A stretch of DNA of 20,386 nucleotides from an uncultured Lachnospiraceae bacterium (lineage in GTDB: Bacteria; Bacillota; Clostridia; Lachnospirales; Lachnospiraceae). How positions within the stretch are numbered: position 1 is the first letter of the stretch; each line of letters begins with the position of its first letter. The stretch is from assembly GCA_910584785.1 (NCBI GenBank), contig CAJUDX010000003.1, forward strand, positions 66,934-87,319, read 5' to 3'. Positions 1 through 8,620 of the stretch are shown here, one piece after another. The notes below the pieces were generated by a model, which saw nothing but the letters and a program-made list of their open reading frames with translations, did not search any database and was not told where the DNA came from. The position numbers were made by a program, and so were the translations under genes.

Positions 1-1179
1 TTAATAATAGATAACGTCTACCTTCCTCCCCATCTCAGCAATGGTTGTTTTCAGCTGCTCCACCAAATTCTGGCGAATACCCAGGTCAAAGGGAATGCCG
101 GGGTTCTGGTAGGCGCTGTTAATGGCCTTTCCTACATATAAATGAACCTCCGTACAGTCCTCAATAATCATCTTTGCCACCATCGAAGCCCCGTTTGGCT
201 TATCAAGTTCCTCAAAAAAGTCCTCGGAAACCGTCTCGTTCTTCACATAGCGGCGCAGAAGCTGAAGTACACGGTTTAACGTAAGCACACCCTCCGTCAC
301 CAGGTCGATGCCGTCCATATAGGCAATGGGCGGAATCTCCGGGTCCACGTAGTCTAAAGAAACATCCAGCCTGCGGTTTAATACCCGTGAAACAATGGTT
401 GCGCTCGTGCCGCCGCAGACCACGGTTTTTGCTGCCGGGTTACTGAGGAAATCATGAACCATCCTCGTATCGTCCTCGGGGTTTTTCGCCGGTCCGGTCA
501 TCACATGCACAGGCTTGCTGTCAATAATCCGCATAACCGCTACGGTCGTATCGTCGCCGGGGCGGAAGCCGTACAGCTCGTCGCACGCCTGGGATAAGGC
601 ATTCGCCAGGCGGACGGAAGAAATCGTTAAGGCATACTGCTTTACGGCGTAGGCAGCAATATCCTCCCACAGCCAGCCAAAGTTCAGCAGATCGCCCACG
701 CCGGCGTGAATCGTTCCGTCGCTCATCAGGATAAAGGCATCACCCCGCTTTACCTGAAAACGGTATTCATTAATCTTCTTTCCCTCAACCTCACGGATGT
801 TCTGGGGAATCTCCATCAGCTTTCCGTCCCGGATAAAGATACAGCCGGGGTTGTCAAACTCCACAAGATAAGCGTCGCCGTTATTAAACACCTGCAGAAT
901 ACTGAAGGTCGCATAGGCTACCTGGCGCACCTGGCATACGGGGAGGGTCTGGACAATGGTATCCACGCACTCCTCTAACGTCGCCCCGTTTAAAAACATC
1001 GTCCCCAGGATCTTTGAGGTAAGCGTCGCCAAAATATTTGCTTTTACGCCGCTTCCCATACCGTCTGCCAGGATCATAATGTCCGAGTCCCTGGTCTGGA
1101 GGATTTCCACCTTGTCGCCGCACAGGATTTCCGTAAATTTATTTAAGCTTTTATAAGCAACATCTACCGTAACTCCCAT
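1..1179 (-). CDS. SpoIIE-like PP2C serine phosphatase
   Basis: Cytoplasmic PP2C/SpoIIE-family protein serine/threonine phosphatase of 392 residues. The metal-binding motifs of the family are visible: ILADGMGSG (Asp39-Gly40), FILMSDG (Asp154-Gly155) and GDDTTVAV (Asp209-Asp210). About 170 residues follow the catalytic domain and are not assigned; they may be a regulatory or partner-binding region. No membrane segment is seen. The start at 1179 is chosen because the ATG shares one base with the TAA of the hydrogenase gene upstream (TAATG) and a GAGGT ribosome site lies inside that gene's end, so translation is probably coupled. The stop codon sits exactly at the window edge. Phosphatase-linked sensory [FeFe]-hydrogenases are a recognised class (group C3), so this gene is probably the output of the sensor; its phosphoprotein substrate is unknown. 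Confidence 0.88.
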   Translation of the reverse strand: MGVTVDVAYKSLNKFTEILCGDKVEILQTRDSDIMILADGMGSGVKANILATLTSKILGTMFLNGATLEECVDTIVQTLPVCQVRQVAYATFSILQVFNNGDAYLVEFDNPGCIFIRDGKLMEIPQNIREVEGKKINEYRFQVKRGDAFILMSDGTIHAGVGDLLNFGWLWEDIAAYAVKQYALTISSVRLANALSQACDELYGFRPGDDTTVAVMRIIDSKPVHVMTGPAKNPEDDTRMVHDFLSNPAAKTVVCGGTSATIVSRVLNRRLDVSLDYVDPEIPPIAYMDGIDLVTEGVLTLNRVLQLLRRYVKNETVSEDFFEELDKPNGASMVAKMIIEDCTEVHLYVGKAINSAYQNPGIPFDLGIRQNLVEQLKTTIAEMGRKVDVIYY

Positions 1180-2921
1180 TATTTGACCTCGCTTTCCTTC
1201 CCGTCCTCCAACAGGGAATGACACAGCTTGGTCAATGTCGTCTTTGTGTCGGCTGTCGTTTCGCCCAACAGTCCTGCGATTTCCTGGGCTACCATCATCT
1301 GCTTATGGATAACCTTCTGTGCAAGATCGATGGTTTCCAGCTTCGTTTCATAGTCCTGTCTGGCCTGCTCCTCCTCTCTGGTAATATCAATCAGGGTTGC
1401 CAGAACCACATCTTCCTTTTCAATATAGACAATATTCTGTAAGGTCGAAAGATTGTTATAGTCCGAATATGTAACCTTCTTTCCGTGGATACTGTTCTTG
1501 GTTTCAAACACCCACTGGAAATCTGCCGGATCGATAAATTCGTACAGATACATCTGCAGAGCTTCCTGCCTGGTCTTTCCAAAGAACTTTTCACCGACAG
1601 CCGAATATTCCCGGATCTTTAAATCCTGATCCACAATCAGCACCAGATTGGGGGAAGTTTCCATCACAAGGTTTGCCAGTGATTCTGCCTTGTCATGCAT
1701 GTACGGGATACACATATTCAGTTCTGCCTTGCCCTGATATACAGCAATGGCCTTTTCCCGGCAGGTCGGATAACCGCAGGCACCGCAGTTAAGTTCATCT
1801 TCCGGTTTTGTCTTTCCGATTTCTGCCAGAATTTCCCGGATCTTATCCTCGGAAGGCATGGGATCGCGCGGCGCGTGGTTTTCAAAGCGCTTTCCAAAAT
1901 CAATCCCTTCCATTGCCTGGGCAAGTCCCTTTTCGTCCACAGGTTCCTGCGGAATAGACTCTTCCATATCCAGCTTAATCTTAAAACGGGAAATAAATGC
2001 ATCATCCTCCACCGTCGGGCCCTTCACGCAGCCGCCGGAGCACATATTCATCTCAATAAAGCAGTTTTTAATCTCGCCCTTAACCAGACTTTCGCAGAGA
2101 TCCATACAGTTCTTCGTGCCGTGCACATAGAACTTATGATAGGCATCCGCCTTCTTCTGTGTTGCCAGAATCGAACTGACCACGCCGTTCGTAATCGGAT
2201 AGAGGCGGTTCACCTTCGGGTCAAGCTGCTTAAACGGCGTATCCTCGCACTCGGAAATCACGATATCCTTCTCTTCGAGCCACTGGTTAATATCGTTAAA
2301 ATTCAACACGGCATTAATAAAGCCCGGATGCCTCTCGTCTGCGGCCTCTTTCTTTTTGGCAATGCAGGGACCGAGAAAAACAATCTTGGCATCCCTGCCG
2401 TACTCCTTGCGCAGCATCATCCCGTGCGCCACCATCGGCGATACCACGGGTGCCAGCATAGGCACAAGTTCAGGGTAATAAATCTCAACCAAATCATTAA
2501 CACTGGGACAGCAGGTGGTAATAATATTTTCCATCTTTCCTTCTGCCAGAAGTCTGTCGTACTCTGCCGTCACCACGGCTGCACCTTCAGAAGTTTCCCG
2601 CACGTCCGTAAATCCAAGTTTTCTGAGGGCAGTATTGATCTGACCGATGGAATGGTGCTTTAACAGGCCCATGTAGGAAGGCGCAATCGAAACAATTACC
2701 TTCTCACCGCGGGAAACCATATATTTTACCATATCCAGATCGCTGATTAAGGTCTTTGCCGACTGCGGACAGACCTGGAGGCAGTGTCCGCAGAGCACGC
2801 ACAGTTCCGGAATAATCTCGGCCTTGCCGTCCTTAATCATAATGGCTTTAACATCACAGTTGCGCACACACTTATAGCAGTGCTTACATTTTGTGGCTTT
2901 GAAATCAATGATTTTTTTCAC
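1179..2921 (-). CDS. hydS: [FeFe]-hydrogenase with PAS domain, putative sensory group C
   Basis: A 580-aa multidomain iron-sulfur protein. Residues 1-55 hold a 2x[4Fe-4S] ferredoxin domain (Cys12, 15, 18, 22 and 41, 44, 47, 51). Residues about 75-330 are the H-cluster domain with TTCCPS (Cys138), FLGPCIAKKKEA (Cys186) and EMNMCSGGC (Cys294, Cys298) as cluster ligands; the adjacent Cys137 matches the proton-relay cysteine of catalytic enzymes. Residues 379-404 carry a further four-cysteine Fe-S motif (CGACGYPTC...C), followed by a PAS domain (about 415-515) and a short helical tail. The L1 and L3 motifs differ from catalytic group A (TSCCPxW, MxCxGGCxxGGG), as expected of sensory group C. Start is GTG at 2921, 9 nt after GGGGAGG and 3 bp after the preceding stop. 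The symbol is used by family analogy. H2 sensing is inferred, not shown. Confidence 0.88.
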   Translation of the reverse strand: MKKIIDFKATKCKHCYKCVRNCDVKAIMIKDGKAEIIPELCVLCGHCLQVCPQSAKTLISDLDMVKYMVSRGEKVIVSIAPSYMGLLKHHSIGQINTALRKLGFTDVRETSEGAAVVTAEYDRLLAEGKMENIITTCCPSVNDLVEIYYPELVPMLAPVVSPMVAHGMMLRKEYGRDAKIVFLGPCIAKKKEAADERHPGFINAVLNFNDINQWLEEKDIVISECEDTPFKQLDPKVNRLYPITNGVVSSILATQKKADAYHKFYVHGTKNCMDLCESLVKGEIKNCFIEMNMCSGGCVKGPTVEDDAFISRFKIKLDMEESIPQEPVDEKGLAQAMEGIDFGKRFENHAPRDPMPSEDKIREILAEIGKTKPEDELNCGACGYPTCREKAIAVYQGKAELNMCIPYMHDKAESLANLVMETSPNLVLIVDQDLKIREYSAVGEKFFGKTRQEALQMYLYEFIDPADFQWVFETKNSIHGKKVTYSDYNNLSTLQNIVYIEKEDVVLATLIDITREEEQARQDYETKLETIDLAQKVIHKQMMVAQEIAGLLGETTADTKTTLTKLCHSLLEDGKESEVK

Positions 2922-2924
2922 GGT

Positions 2925-3164
2925 TTACAGCCTCCCCATAATCTCCTTTTTGAAGAACTCTTCAGTAGTTTCCGGCGACAGAGAATGCAGCTCCCCGTCC
3001 ACGGTAACACACACGCCGTTGACACAGTTGCCGCTGCAGAACGCACCGTTTAAATCTACCTTGTCGCTGACACCGTTCGCCTTCACCAGTTCCTGCATCT
3101 TCTGGATGATTTCTCTGGAACCCTTTAAATGACACGCACTTCCGATACAAATCGTAACTTTCAT
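2925..3164 (-). CDS. Small [2Fe-2S] thioredoxin-like ferredoxin
   Basis: A 79-aa protein resembling the thioredoxin-like [2Fe-2S] ferredoxin fold found in NuoE/HymA-type subunits, but about half their length. The cluster motif is C-x4-C (Cys6, Cys11) followed by C-x3-C (Cys43, Cys47), with an extra Cys52. The start at 3164 is preceded by GGAGGG at 8 nt; the frame is open 17 codons further upstream but has no ribosome site there. It is first in the operon with the sensory hydrogenase and phosphatase, so a role as electron carrier or assembly partner of the hydrogenase is likely. Its real electron partner cannot be seen from the sequence. Confidence 0.85.
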   Translation of the reverse strand: MKVTICIGSACHLKGSREIIQKMQELVKANGVSDKVDLNGAFCSGNCVNGVCVTVDGELHSLSPETTEEFFKKEIMGRL

Positions 3165-3217
3165 GGATAATCCCTCCGCTTTATGTAATTGTTCGCCCAT
3201 CCGGGCACTTTGCATTT

Positions 3218-3246
3218 ATTATCGCATATTGTGATCTTATTATCAA
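3218..3246 (-). promoter_or_regulatory. Sigma-A promoter of the hydrogenase operon
   Basis: On the minus strand, TTGATA (3246-3241), a 17-bp spacer and GATAAT (3223-3218), each one base from consensus. Transcription would begin near 3211, giving a leader of about 46 nt before the ATG at 3164. No operator is recognised. The rest of the 3165-3401 intergenic holds only AT-rich sequence and the fructosidase terminator. Confidence 0.65.
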
Positions 3247-3330
3247 TATATTTTTTATTACATTTTATGGTATTTTGTTTGGTGATTTCCACGAAACAAA
3301 ATTATACCTTCGAACTAATGCAGTCTGCAC

Positions 3331-3375
3331 GAAAAAAAGAAAAGAACCTTAAAAGAATGATCTCTCAAGGTTCTT
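3331..3375 (-). terminator. Rho-independent terminator after the GH32 gene
   Basis: A 9-bp perfect inverted repeat, AAGAACCTT (3342-3350) and AAGGTTCTT (3367-3375), with a 16-nt loop. On the minus strand it is followed by a T-rich tract (3341-3331). It lies 27 bp after the fructosidase stop and separates the sugar operon from the hydrogenase operon. Confidence 0.75.
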
Positions 3376-3401
3376 ACTCTGCTTAACTTTTCCTGTCTTT
3401 T

Positions 3402-4889
3402 TTATAATAAAGCATATTTCACCACATCCATCTTCACCTTCCCATCCGCAAAGAAGGAAATCCCCTCTGCTGCTAAGTCGGTGTAGAGCACAGCAGACAT
3501 CACCTGCTCGCCGTCATTGATAAAAACCTCGACGCTGAAACGATCCAGGATCATCCGAAGTTTCAGTTCACCCTGCCTGTGGTTTACCTTACACCTTCTC
3601 TGATGAATAACCGCTCTTCGCGAACCTGAAAACTTCCGGTCTATTTTCAGCACCGACTCATAGGGACGGAAGCTTAATGAGGTCTGGTATTGTTCATTCT
3701 GCGCAAAGCGCACGGCAAATTTCTGGTACATCTTCTCTGCATTCCCCGGGCGGACAGTGAATTCCATATCCACCTTCCGTCCCCGGATTCCGTCCAAATG
3801 AATGGTATCATTCTCAATCACGACACCGGCATACTCCACCTTATCCCTGCGCAGTTCTTCCAGTTCCCGCACCGGCTTCTGGTACAGCCGCCCGTTTTTT
3901 ACCGACAATTCCCTTGGCAGGCTCATCTGTCCTATCCACTTGCGGTCAGGGGTGTGGGACATGCAGGTATCCCAGTTCTGCATCCAGCCAATCATAATCC
4001 TCCGCCCGTCTGGTGCAAGAACGGTCTGCGGAGCATAAAAGTCAATGCCGTAATCAATAGACTGATCGTGCTGTTCGGTAAATGTATTGGTCGCTTCATC
4101 AAAATCTCCAGTCAGGCAGAGGGTTCCGTTTCCGTTATGGTATTCAAAGCCCTGGGGAAGCATATCCTGCGGGCTGACAAGCAGCACCCACTGTCCGTCA
4201 AGCCGGAAAAAATCAGGGCATTCCCACATTTTCCCAAAACGGTTGCGGTTTTCGGCAAGAACGTTTTCATACTTCCAGGTAAAACCGTCCTCGCTGGAAA
4301 ACAGGAGAATCTGCCCGCTCCCGTCAGCCGGACGGTTTCCGATTACGCAGGCATAGGTTCCATCCTTCTTTCTCCACAGTTTCGGGTCACGAAAATCCTG
4401 ACGGCTGAACCCTTCCGGCAAATCCTCTCCCTTAATCACCGGATTATTTTCCAGTTTTCTATAATCAACTCCGTCGCCAATGGCAAGGCACTGATTCTGG
4501 GTGTCACAATAGGTTCCGTTCCACTGTTCCTCCCGCATAACACTGGTATACATCAGCATCTGCCGTCCGTCGGGAAGTTCAATGGCGCTCCCGGAAAAAC
4601 ACCCGTCCTTATCATAAATTTCATCCGGTGCCAGGGCTGCGGGAAGGTATTCCCAGTGCAGCAGATCCCGGCTTACCGCATGACCCCAGTGCATGGAATC
4701 CCAGTGCGGGGCATAGGGATAATACTGATAAAACATATGATACTGCCCCTGGTAATAGGAAAATCCATTCGGATCATTCATCCAGCCGGTGCGGACAGAT
4801 AAATGAAAAGCCGGTCGTTCTTCTTTTTTAATCATTTTTTCCGAAGCTTCTTCATATTTACGGGCTTCTCTTAAGGTCTGACTTATCAT
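3402..4889 (-). CDS. GH32 beta-fructosidase / sucrose(-6-phosphate) hydrolase
   Basis: A 495-aa glycoside hydrolase family 32 enzyme, which cleaves terminal fructose from sucrose or short fructans. The three diagnostic motifs are present: WMNDPNG with nucleophile Asp39, FRDP with transition-state stabiliser Asp168, and WECPDF with acid/base Glu223. An N-terminal beta-propeller (about 25-320) is followed by a beta-sandwich. There is no signal peptide, so it acts in the cytoplasm on imported sugar. The start is uncertain: ATG at 4889 has AGGAAG about 10 nt upstream, while an in-frame ATG at 4910 has a weaker site. It is last in the operon with the ABC binding protein and permeases. Because the partner is an ABC importer and not a PTS, unphosphorylated sucrose or fructo-oligosaccharide is the more likely substrate. 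A TATAAT lies at 4980-4975 but lacks a good -35. Confidence 0.9.
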   Translation of the reverse strand: MISQTLREARKYEEASEKMIKKEERPAFHLSVRTGWMNDPNGFSYYQGQYHMFYQYYPYAPHWDSMHWGHAVSRDLLHWEYLPAALAPDEIYDKDGCFSGSAIELPDGRQMLMYTSVMREEQWNGTYCDTQNQCLAIGDGVDYRKLENNPVIKGEDLPEGFSRQDFRDPKLWRKKDGTYACVIGNRPADGSGQILLFSSEDGFTWKYENVLAENRNRFGKMWECPDFFRLDGQWVLLVSPQDMLPQGFEYHNGNGTLCLTGDFDEATNTFTEQHDQSIDYGIDFYAPQTVLAPDGRRIMIGWMQNWDTCMSHTPDRKWIGQMSLPRELSVKNGRLYQKPVRELEELRRDKVEYAGVVIENDTIHLDGIRGRKVDMEFTVRPGNAEKMYQKFAVRFAQNEQYQTSLSFRPYESVLKIDRKFSGSRRAVIHQRRCKVNHRQGELKLRMILDRFSVEVFINDGEQVMSAVLYTDLAAEGISFFADGKVKMDVVKYALL

Positions 4890-4985
4890 TTCTTCATTTC
4901 TTCCTTTCATCAACTTTCTGCCTTCTTTTATCGTTCTGCTGCCTTGTTCCCCTTTGCCTTATTTTTGCTGTCTTATTATACTCCC

Positions 4986-6665
4986 CTACTTCGCTGCCGT
5001 ACTTGCATTATAGTCATCCAGATAATTCTGGAACAGCTCCAGATATTCGCTCAGTCCGTAAGCTTCAAGGCTCTTTAAGTACTCATCCCAGTCCGCATCC
5101 GTAAACCCGTTCATAATCCAGTCCGCTTTTTTGGCGTTGATTGCCTTTTTAATATCTGCCTGGAGGTTCGATAAGGTTTCCGTGTCCTCGCGGCTCATAA
5201 AAATATTGGGGTATACATTTTCAGTGTGCATATCCGGGGTATAATATTCTTTAATCCAGTCCAGACGGTACTGCGCGTCATCCGGGCAGGTCACATAGAC
5301 GCCGTAATAATCATCAAGAACTGCCAGAGGGCCTCCCACTGCCTCGGCTTCCCTTACTTCCACCGGAGAGGCGTCGCCCAGGGGCGCATGTTTTAGCATA
5401 GGCTCGCCCTGTTCATTTTCCCCCATCTCGAAAATATCAAAATCATCATCCTCGCCGTAGGTTCCCCAGTTATTCTGCGGGGACTGCATCGGCGCATACA
5501 TCTGATCCAGCCATGCGCAGACCAGGGCAGGATTTTCCGCCACCGAAGTCACCACACAGCGCCCGCGGTTAAATCCGCTGGTAAAGGAACCGTTTACCGG
5601 AGTTAAGTTTCGGGTATCCGCGGTCAGAACCGGAAGGGGCACCCAGTCCTTTAGGTTGGCAACATTGCCCACATCCCAGGAAAAGCAGACACCGTAACGC
5701 CCGGACTTTCCCTTGGATACGTAGGTTGACCACACCTGGGTAAAGGCTTCCGGGTCAATCAAACCTTCCTCGTACAGCTTATGCAGCCACGAAATCCCAT
5801 CCTTATAGCCTTCCTGCACCGCACTGCAGATCACCTTCTGATCATCCGTAACCGCAATATGACGTTCCTTGTCCGCATCTCCGTAGCCTTCGCCAAAACC
5901 GTTAATTAAAATCGCCGGATCCTGACCGGGGTCATTGACGATGCAGGACATCGGGATAATGCTTCCCTCGATTCCAAATTCTTTCTGAAGGCTCTGGGCA
6001 TTGTCCCTGAATGCGATAAGAACCTGTTCAAATTCATCCACCGTTTCCGGAACGGAAAGCCCCAGAAAATCCAGCCATGCCTTATTGATAAAACTCATAT
6101 TGTCCACGGTCTGAATCGCCGTTTTGCCCGAACCAAGCTGCTCAATCCAGGGCAGCGACCAGATATGGCCGTTGACATCGGTACACATCACCCGATACTC
6201 AGGATACTGTTCAAAAACCGCACTGAGGTTGGGCATGTAGGCGTCAATATACTCCTCTAAGGGAATAATAGCACCGTACTCCGCATATTTTAAGAGGTTG
6301 CTGTCGGTAAAGTCCGCCGAAAAGATAAAATCCGTAAGCTTATTCGGGTCGGACATATTCAGGGAAATCTTATCCTTCCACTGGTCAGCCTGAATCGCCA
6401 TCCACTTAATTTCCACATTCGTCTGTTCCTCAAGGCGCTTAAAAATCGTCCGGTTATTCGGCTGGGATTCCGTGTTTGCCGGATAGCTGATCATACCGGA
6501 GAGCACCGTTTTTTCTTTTAATGGAAATGCAAGCTCCGCCTTATCCACCGGTCGGAACGTCCCGTCATTAATCTTTTTCCTGCCGCCTGCACATCCGGCT
6601 AAAGAAATACTCATCCCAAGCACAAGCCCTGCTGCCATTATCCGTTTCCATGTTTTCTGTTTCAT
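4986..6665 (-). CDS. Large sugar-ABC solute-binding lipoprotein (LplA/YtcQ type)
   Basis: A 559-aa extracellular binding protein tethered by lipid. It starts with a basic and hydrophobic signal and the lipobox LAGC (Cys25). The size and the paired permeases match the large binding proteins of LplABC/YtcQ-type CUT1 oligosaccharide importers, longer than the roughly 420-aa maltose type. The ATG is preceded by AAGGAG at 7-8 nt, and the gene lies 21 bp after the LplC-type permease and 96 bp before the GH32 gene. The gene order suggests capture of a fructose-containing oligosaccharide that the GH32 enzyme then splits. The ligand itself is not evident from sequence. Confidence 0.85.
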   Translation of the reverse strand: MKQKTWKRIMAAGLVLGMSISLAGCAGGRKKINDGTFRPVDKAELAFPLKEKTVLSGMISYPANTESQPNNRTIFKRLEEQTNVEIKWMAIQADQWKDKISLNMSDPNKLTDFIFSADFTDSNLLKYAEYGAIIPLEEYIDAYMPNLSAVFEQYPEYRVMCTDVNGHIWSLPWIEQLGSGKTAIQTVDNMSFINKAWLDFLGLSVPETVDEFEQVLIAFRDNAQSLQKEFGIEGSIIPMSCIVNDPGQDPAILINGFGEGYGDADKERHIAVTDDQKVICSAVQEGYKDGISWLHKLYEEGLIDPEAFTQVWSTYVSKGKSGRYGVCFSWDVGNVANLKDWVPLPVLTADTRNLTPVNGSFTSGFNRGRCVVTSVAENPALVCAWLDQMYAPMQSPQNNWGTYGEDDDFDIFEMGENEQGEPMLKHAPLGDASPVEVREAEAVGGPLAVLDDYYGVYVTCPDDAQYRLDWIKEYYTPDMHTENVYPNIFMSREDTETLSNLQADIKKAINAKKADWIMNGFTDADWDEYLKSLEAYGLSEYLELFQNYLDDYNASTAAK

Positions 6666-6686
6666 TCTCTTCTCCTTCTTCCCTTA

Positions 6687-7586
6687 TTAGCCTTTTACTG
6701 CACCAGTCATAATTCCGCTGTCAAAGTATTTCTGGAAAAACGGATACATCACCAGAAGCGGAAGGCTGGAAATAATAATGGTTGCATATTTTAACAGTTC
6801 TGCAAGCTGGGCACGCGCCGCCGTACTCTGCATATCCGCAATCATGCCGGATTCCGGCTGGTTCTGAATCAAAATCGAGCGAAGCACAAGCTGCAGGGGC
6901 TGCTTGGCGGAATCATTCAGATAAATCATAGCGTCAAAATAGCTGTTCCACATAGCCACAAACTGCCACAGCGCCAGCACGGCGATAATCGGCGTACACA
7001 CCGGAAGCAGAATTTTAAAGAAAAAGGTCAGTTCATTCGCCCCGTCCACATCGGCAGCCTCGCGCAGTTCACTGGGGATTCCCCGGTAATAGGTTCGCGC
7101 AATGGTCATATTCCACACGCTGAAGGCTCCCGGAAGGATAACCGCCCACATGCTGTCCACCAGTCCAAGATTGCTGACAATCAAATAGGTGGGAATCAGT
7201 CCGCCGCCGAAAAACATGGTAATCATAAACAATATATTAAAGAAGCCTTTTCCACGGAAATCACTTCGGGAGAGCGGATAAGCCGCCAGCAGCGTAACCA
7301 CAACCGAAACCACGGTAAACACGACCGAATAGACAATCGCATTTTTAAAGCCAATCCAAATCTGACGGTTGCTAATCACGCGCTCATAAGCTGTCGTCGT
7401 CCACTTGCTGAAATCAAAGGTGATTCCTTTATTCTGCAGGGTAATCGGATCAATAAAGGATGCAACAACAATATAAAGCATCGGTACGATAATTGCAACC
7501 GCAAATAATCCCAGCAGAAGATACCCTGCGCTTAATAATACCTTATCCTGTGCGGAATATCTGGTCCATACACTTTTTTTCTTCAT
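6687..7586 (-). CDS. Carbohydrate ABC permease (LplC/YtcP type)
   Basis: A 299-aa inner-membrane permease of the MalG-like CUT1 family with about six hydrophobic segments. The EAA loop that docks the ATPase is clear (LREAADVDGA ... ILLP). The C-terminus reads FFQKYFDSGIMTGAVKG, characteristic of this subfamily. The start at 7586 is set by AAGGAGG 7 nt upstream; the frame is open 11 codons further but without a ribosome site. It is 13 bp after the LplB-type gene and 21 bp before the binding protein, so all three are cotranscribed. No cognate ATPase is present; a shared MsmX-type ATPase encoded elsewhere is the usual solution for this family. Confidence 0.9.
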   Translation of the reverse strand: MKKKSVWTRYSAQDKVLLSAGYLLLGLFAVAIIVPMLYIVVASFIDPITLQNKGITFDFSKWTTTAYERVISNRQIWIGFKNAIVYSVVFTVVSVVVTLLAAYPLSRSDFRGKGFFNILFMITMFFGGGLIPTYLIVSNLGLVDSMWAVILPGAFSVWNMTIARTYYRGIPSELREAADVDGANELTFFFKILLPVCTPIIAVLALWQFVAMWNSYFDAMIYLNDSAKQPLQLVLRSILIQNQPESGMIADMQSTAARAQLAELLKYATIIISSLPLLVMYPFFQKYFDSGIMTGAVKG

Positions 7587-7599
7587 CAGGCTGCCTCCT

Positions 7600-8541
7600 T
7601 TATAATCCCTGTCCGTCATTCATCTTGGCTACAATCTTATTGACCACAATCAAAAGAATAACATTAATCACCGTATTAAATAAACCAACTGCCGTAGAAA
7701 AGCTGTAATCGCCGTCAATTAAACCTTTCCGGTAAACATAGGTGGCAATAATCTCCGATGCCGGCAGGTTTAAGTCCGTCTGCAGGGCATAGGCTTTTTC
7801 AAATCCGATGCTCATAATATTTCCCGCCTGCAAAATAAACTGGATAACCACCATATCCTTAATCGCGGGCCATTCCACCGTGCGGATCTGCTGGAGAATG
7901 TTGGCTCCGTCCATAATCGCCGCCTCCCGAAGCTCCTGGCTGGCGTTTGCCAGAGAAGCCGTGTACATAATGGAGGCCCAGCCCGCCGTCTGCCATATTC
8001 CGCTGACAATGTATATCGTCCGAAACGCCCCCGGCATAGTCATAAAATTCAAATCCGTTCCCAGAAGAAGGTTGACCGGCCCGGTTACGGAAAGAAAGAT
8101 CCGCACGATACCGCAGAGAACAATAACCGAAACAAAGTTTGGCAGGTAAAGAATGAGCTGCACTTTTTTCTTAATGCCTGCGCGCTGAATCCGGTTAAGC
8201 AAAAGCGCCAGGATAATCGGAACCGGAAATCCCCATAATAAACTGTAGACGCTCAGCTTTAAGGTATTTGCCAGGTAACCAAGAAAATCCGGCGAAGTTA
8301 AAAATCTGGTAAAATGCTTTAACCCCACCCACTTGCTTCCCATAACACCTTTAAAGGGGTTATGGGAAGCAATCAGGATACCGCTCATCGGCGCATATTT
8401 AAAAATCAGCGTCAGCAGCAGCGCCGGCATCAAAAAGATCAGGTAAAGCTGCCAGTGCTGGCGGATATAAACCAGCGTATTGTGCAGCCCTCCACCTTCT
8501 GCTTCCTTTCTTCTTGAAACTGTGTTAGAATTTGTACTCAT
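7600..8541 (-). CDS. Carbohydrate ABC permease (LplB type)
   Basis: A 313-aa MalF-like permease subunit and the first gene of the sugar operon. It has an N-terminal basic cytoplasmic stretch, about six membrane segments, the family signature NPFKGVMGSKWVGL after the first segment, and an EAA loop (LREAAIMDGA). The start at 8541 follows GAGAGGAGG closely; the frame extends 35 codons upstream, but that part lies in the leader and has no ribosome site. It presumably forms a heterodimer channel with the following permease. An almost perfect 36-bp palindrome lies inside this gene at 8335-8370. Confidence 0.9.
   Translation of the reverse strand: MSTNSNTVSRRKEAEGGGLHNTLVYIRQHWQLYLIFLMPALLLTLIFKYAPMSGILIASHNPFKGVMGSKWVGLKHFTRFLTSPDFLGYLANTLKLSVYSLLWGFPVPIILALLLNRIQRAGIKKKVQLILYLPNFVSVIVLCGIVRIFLSVTGPVNLLLGTDLNFMTMPGAFRTIYIVSGIWQTAGWASIMYTASLANASQELREAAIMDGANILQQIRTVEWPAIKDMVVIQFILQAGNIMSIGFEKAYALQTDLNLPASEIIATYVYRKGLIDGDYSFSTAVGLFNTVINVILLIVVNKIVAKMNDGQGL
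8335..8370. repeat. 36-bp near-perfect palindrome inside the permease gene
   Basis: Arms GCTTCCCATAAC (8335-8346) and GTTATGGGAAGC (8359-8370) pair perfectly, and the centre CCTTTAAAGG is itself palindromic. Of 18 opposed base pairs 17 match, with one A/G mismatch at 8347/8358. It lies about 170-205 nt inside the permease coding region and would form a strong mRNA hairpin. Confidence 0.85.
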
Positions 8542-8620
8542 AACTTCCTCCTCTCTTTTTTTGTGACCATTCCCTGCCTTCTTACACACATCGCTTTCTT
8601 CTGTATTTTTCGAGCTTTTT

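Noticed and set aside
1695..2663. 322-codon open frame on the plus strand inside the hydrogenase gene
   Set aside because: It lies fully antisense to a gene with clear Fe-S and H-cluster motifs and has no ribosome site or family resemblance.
3690..4802. 370-codon open frame on the plus strand inside the GH32 gene
   Set aside because: Antisense shadow of a gene with all three GH32 catalytic motifs.
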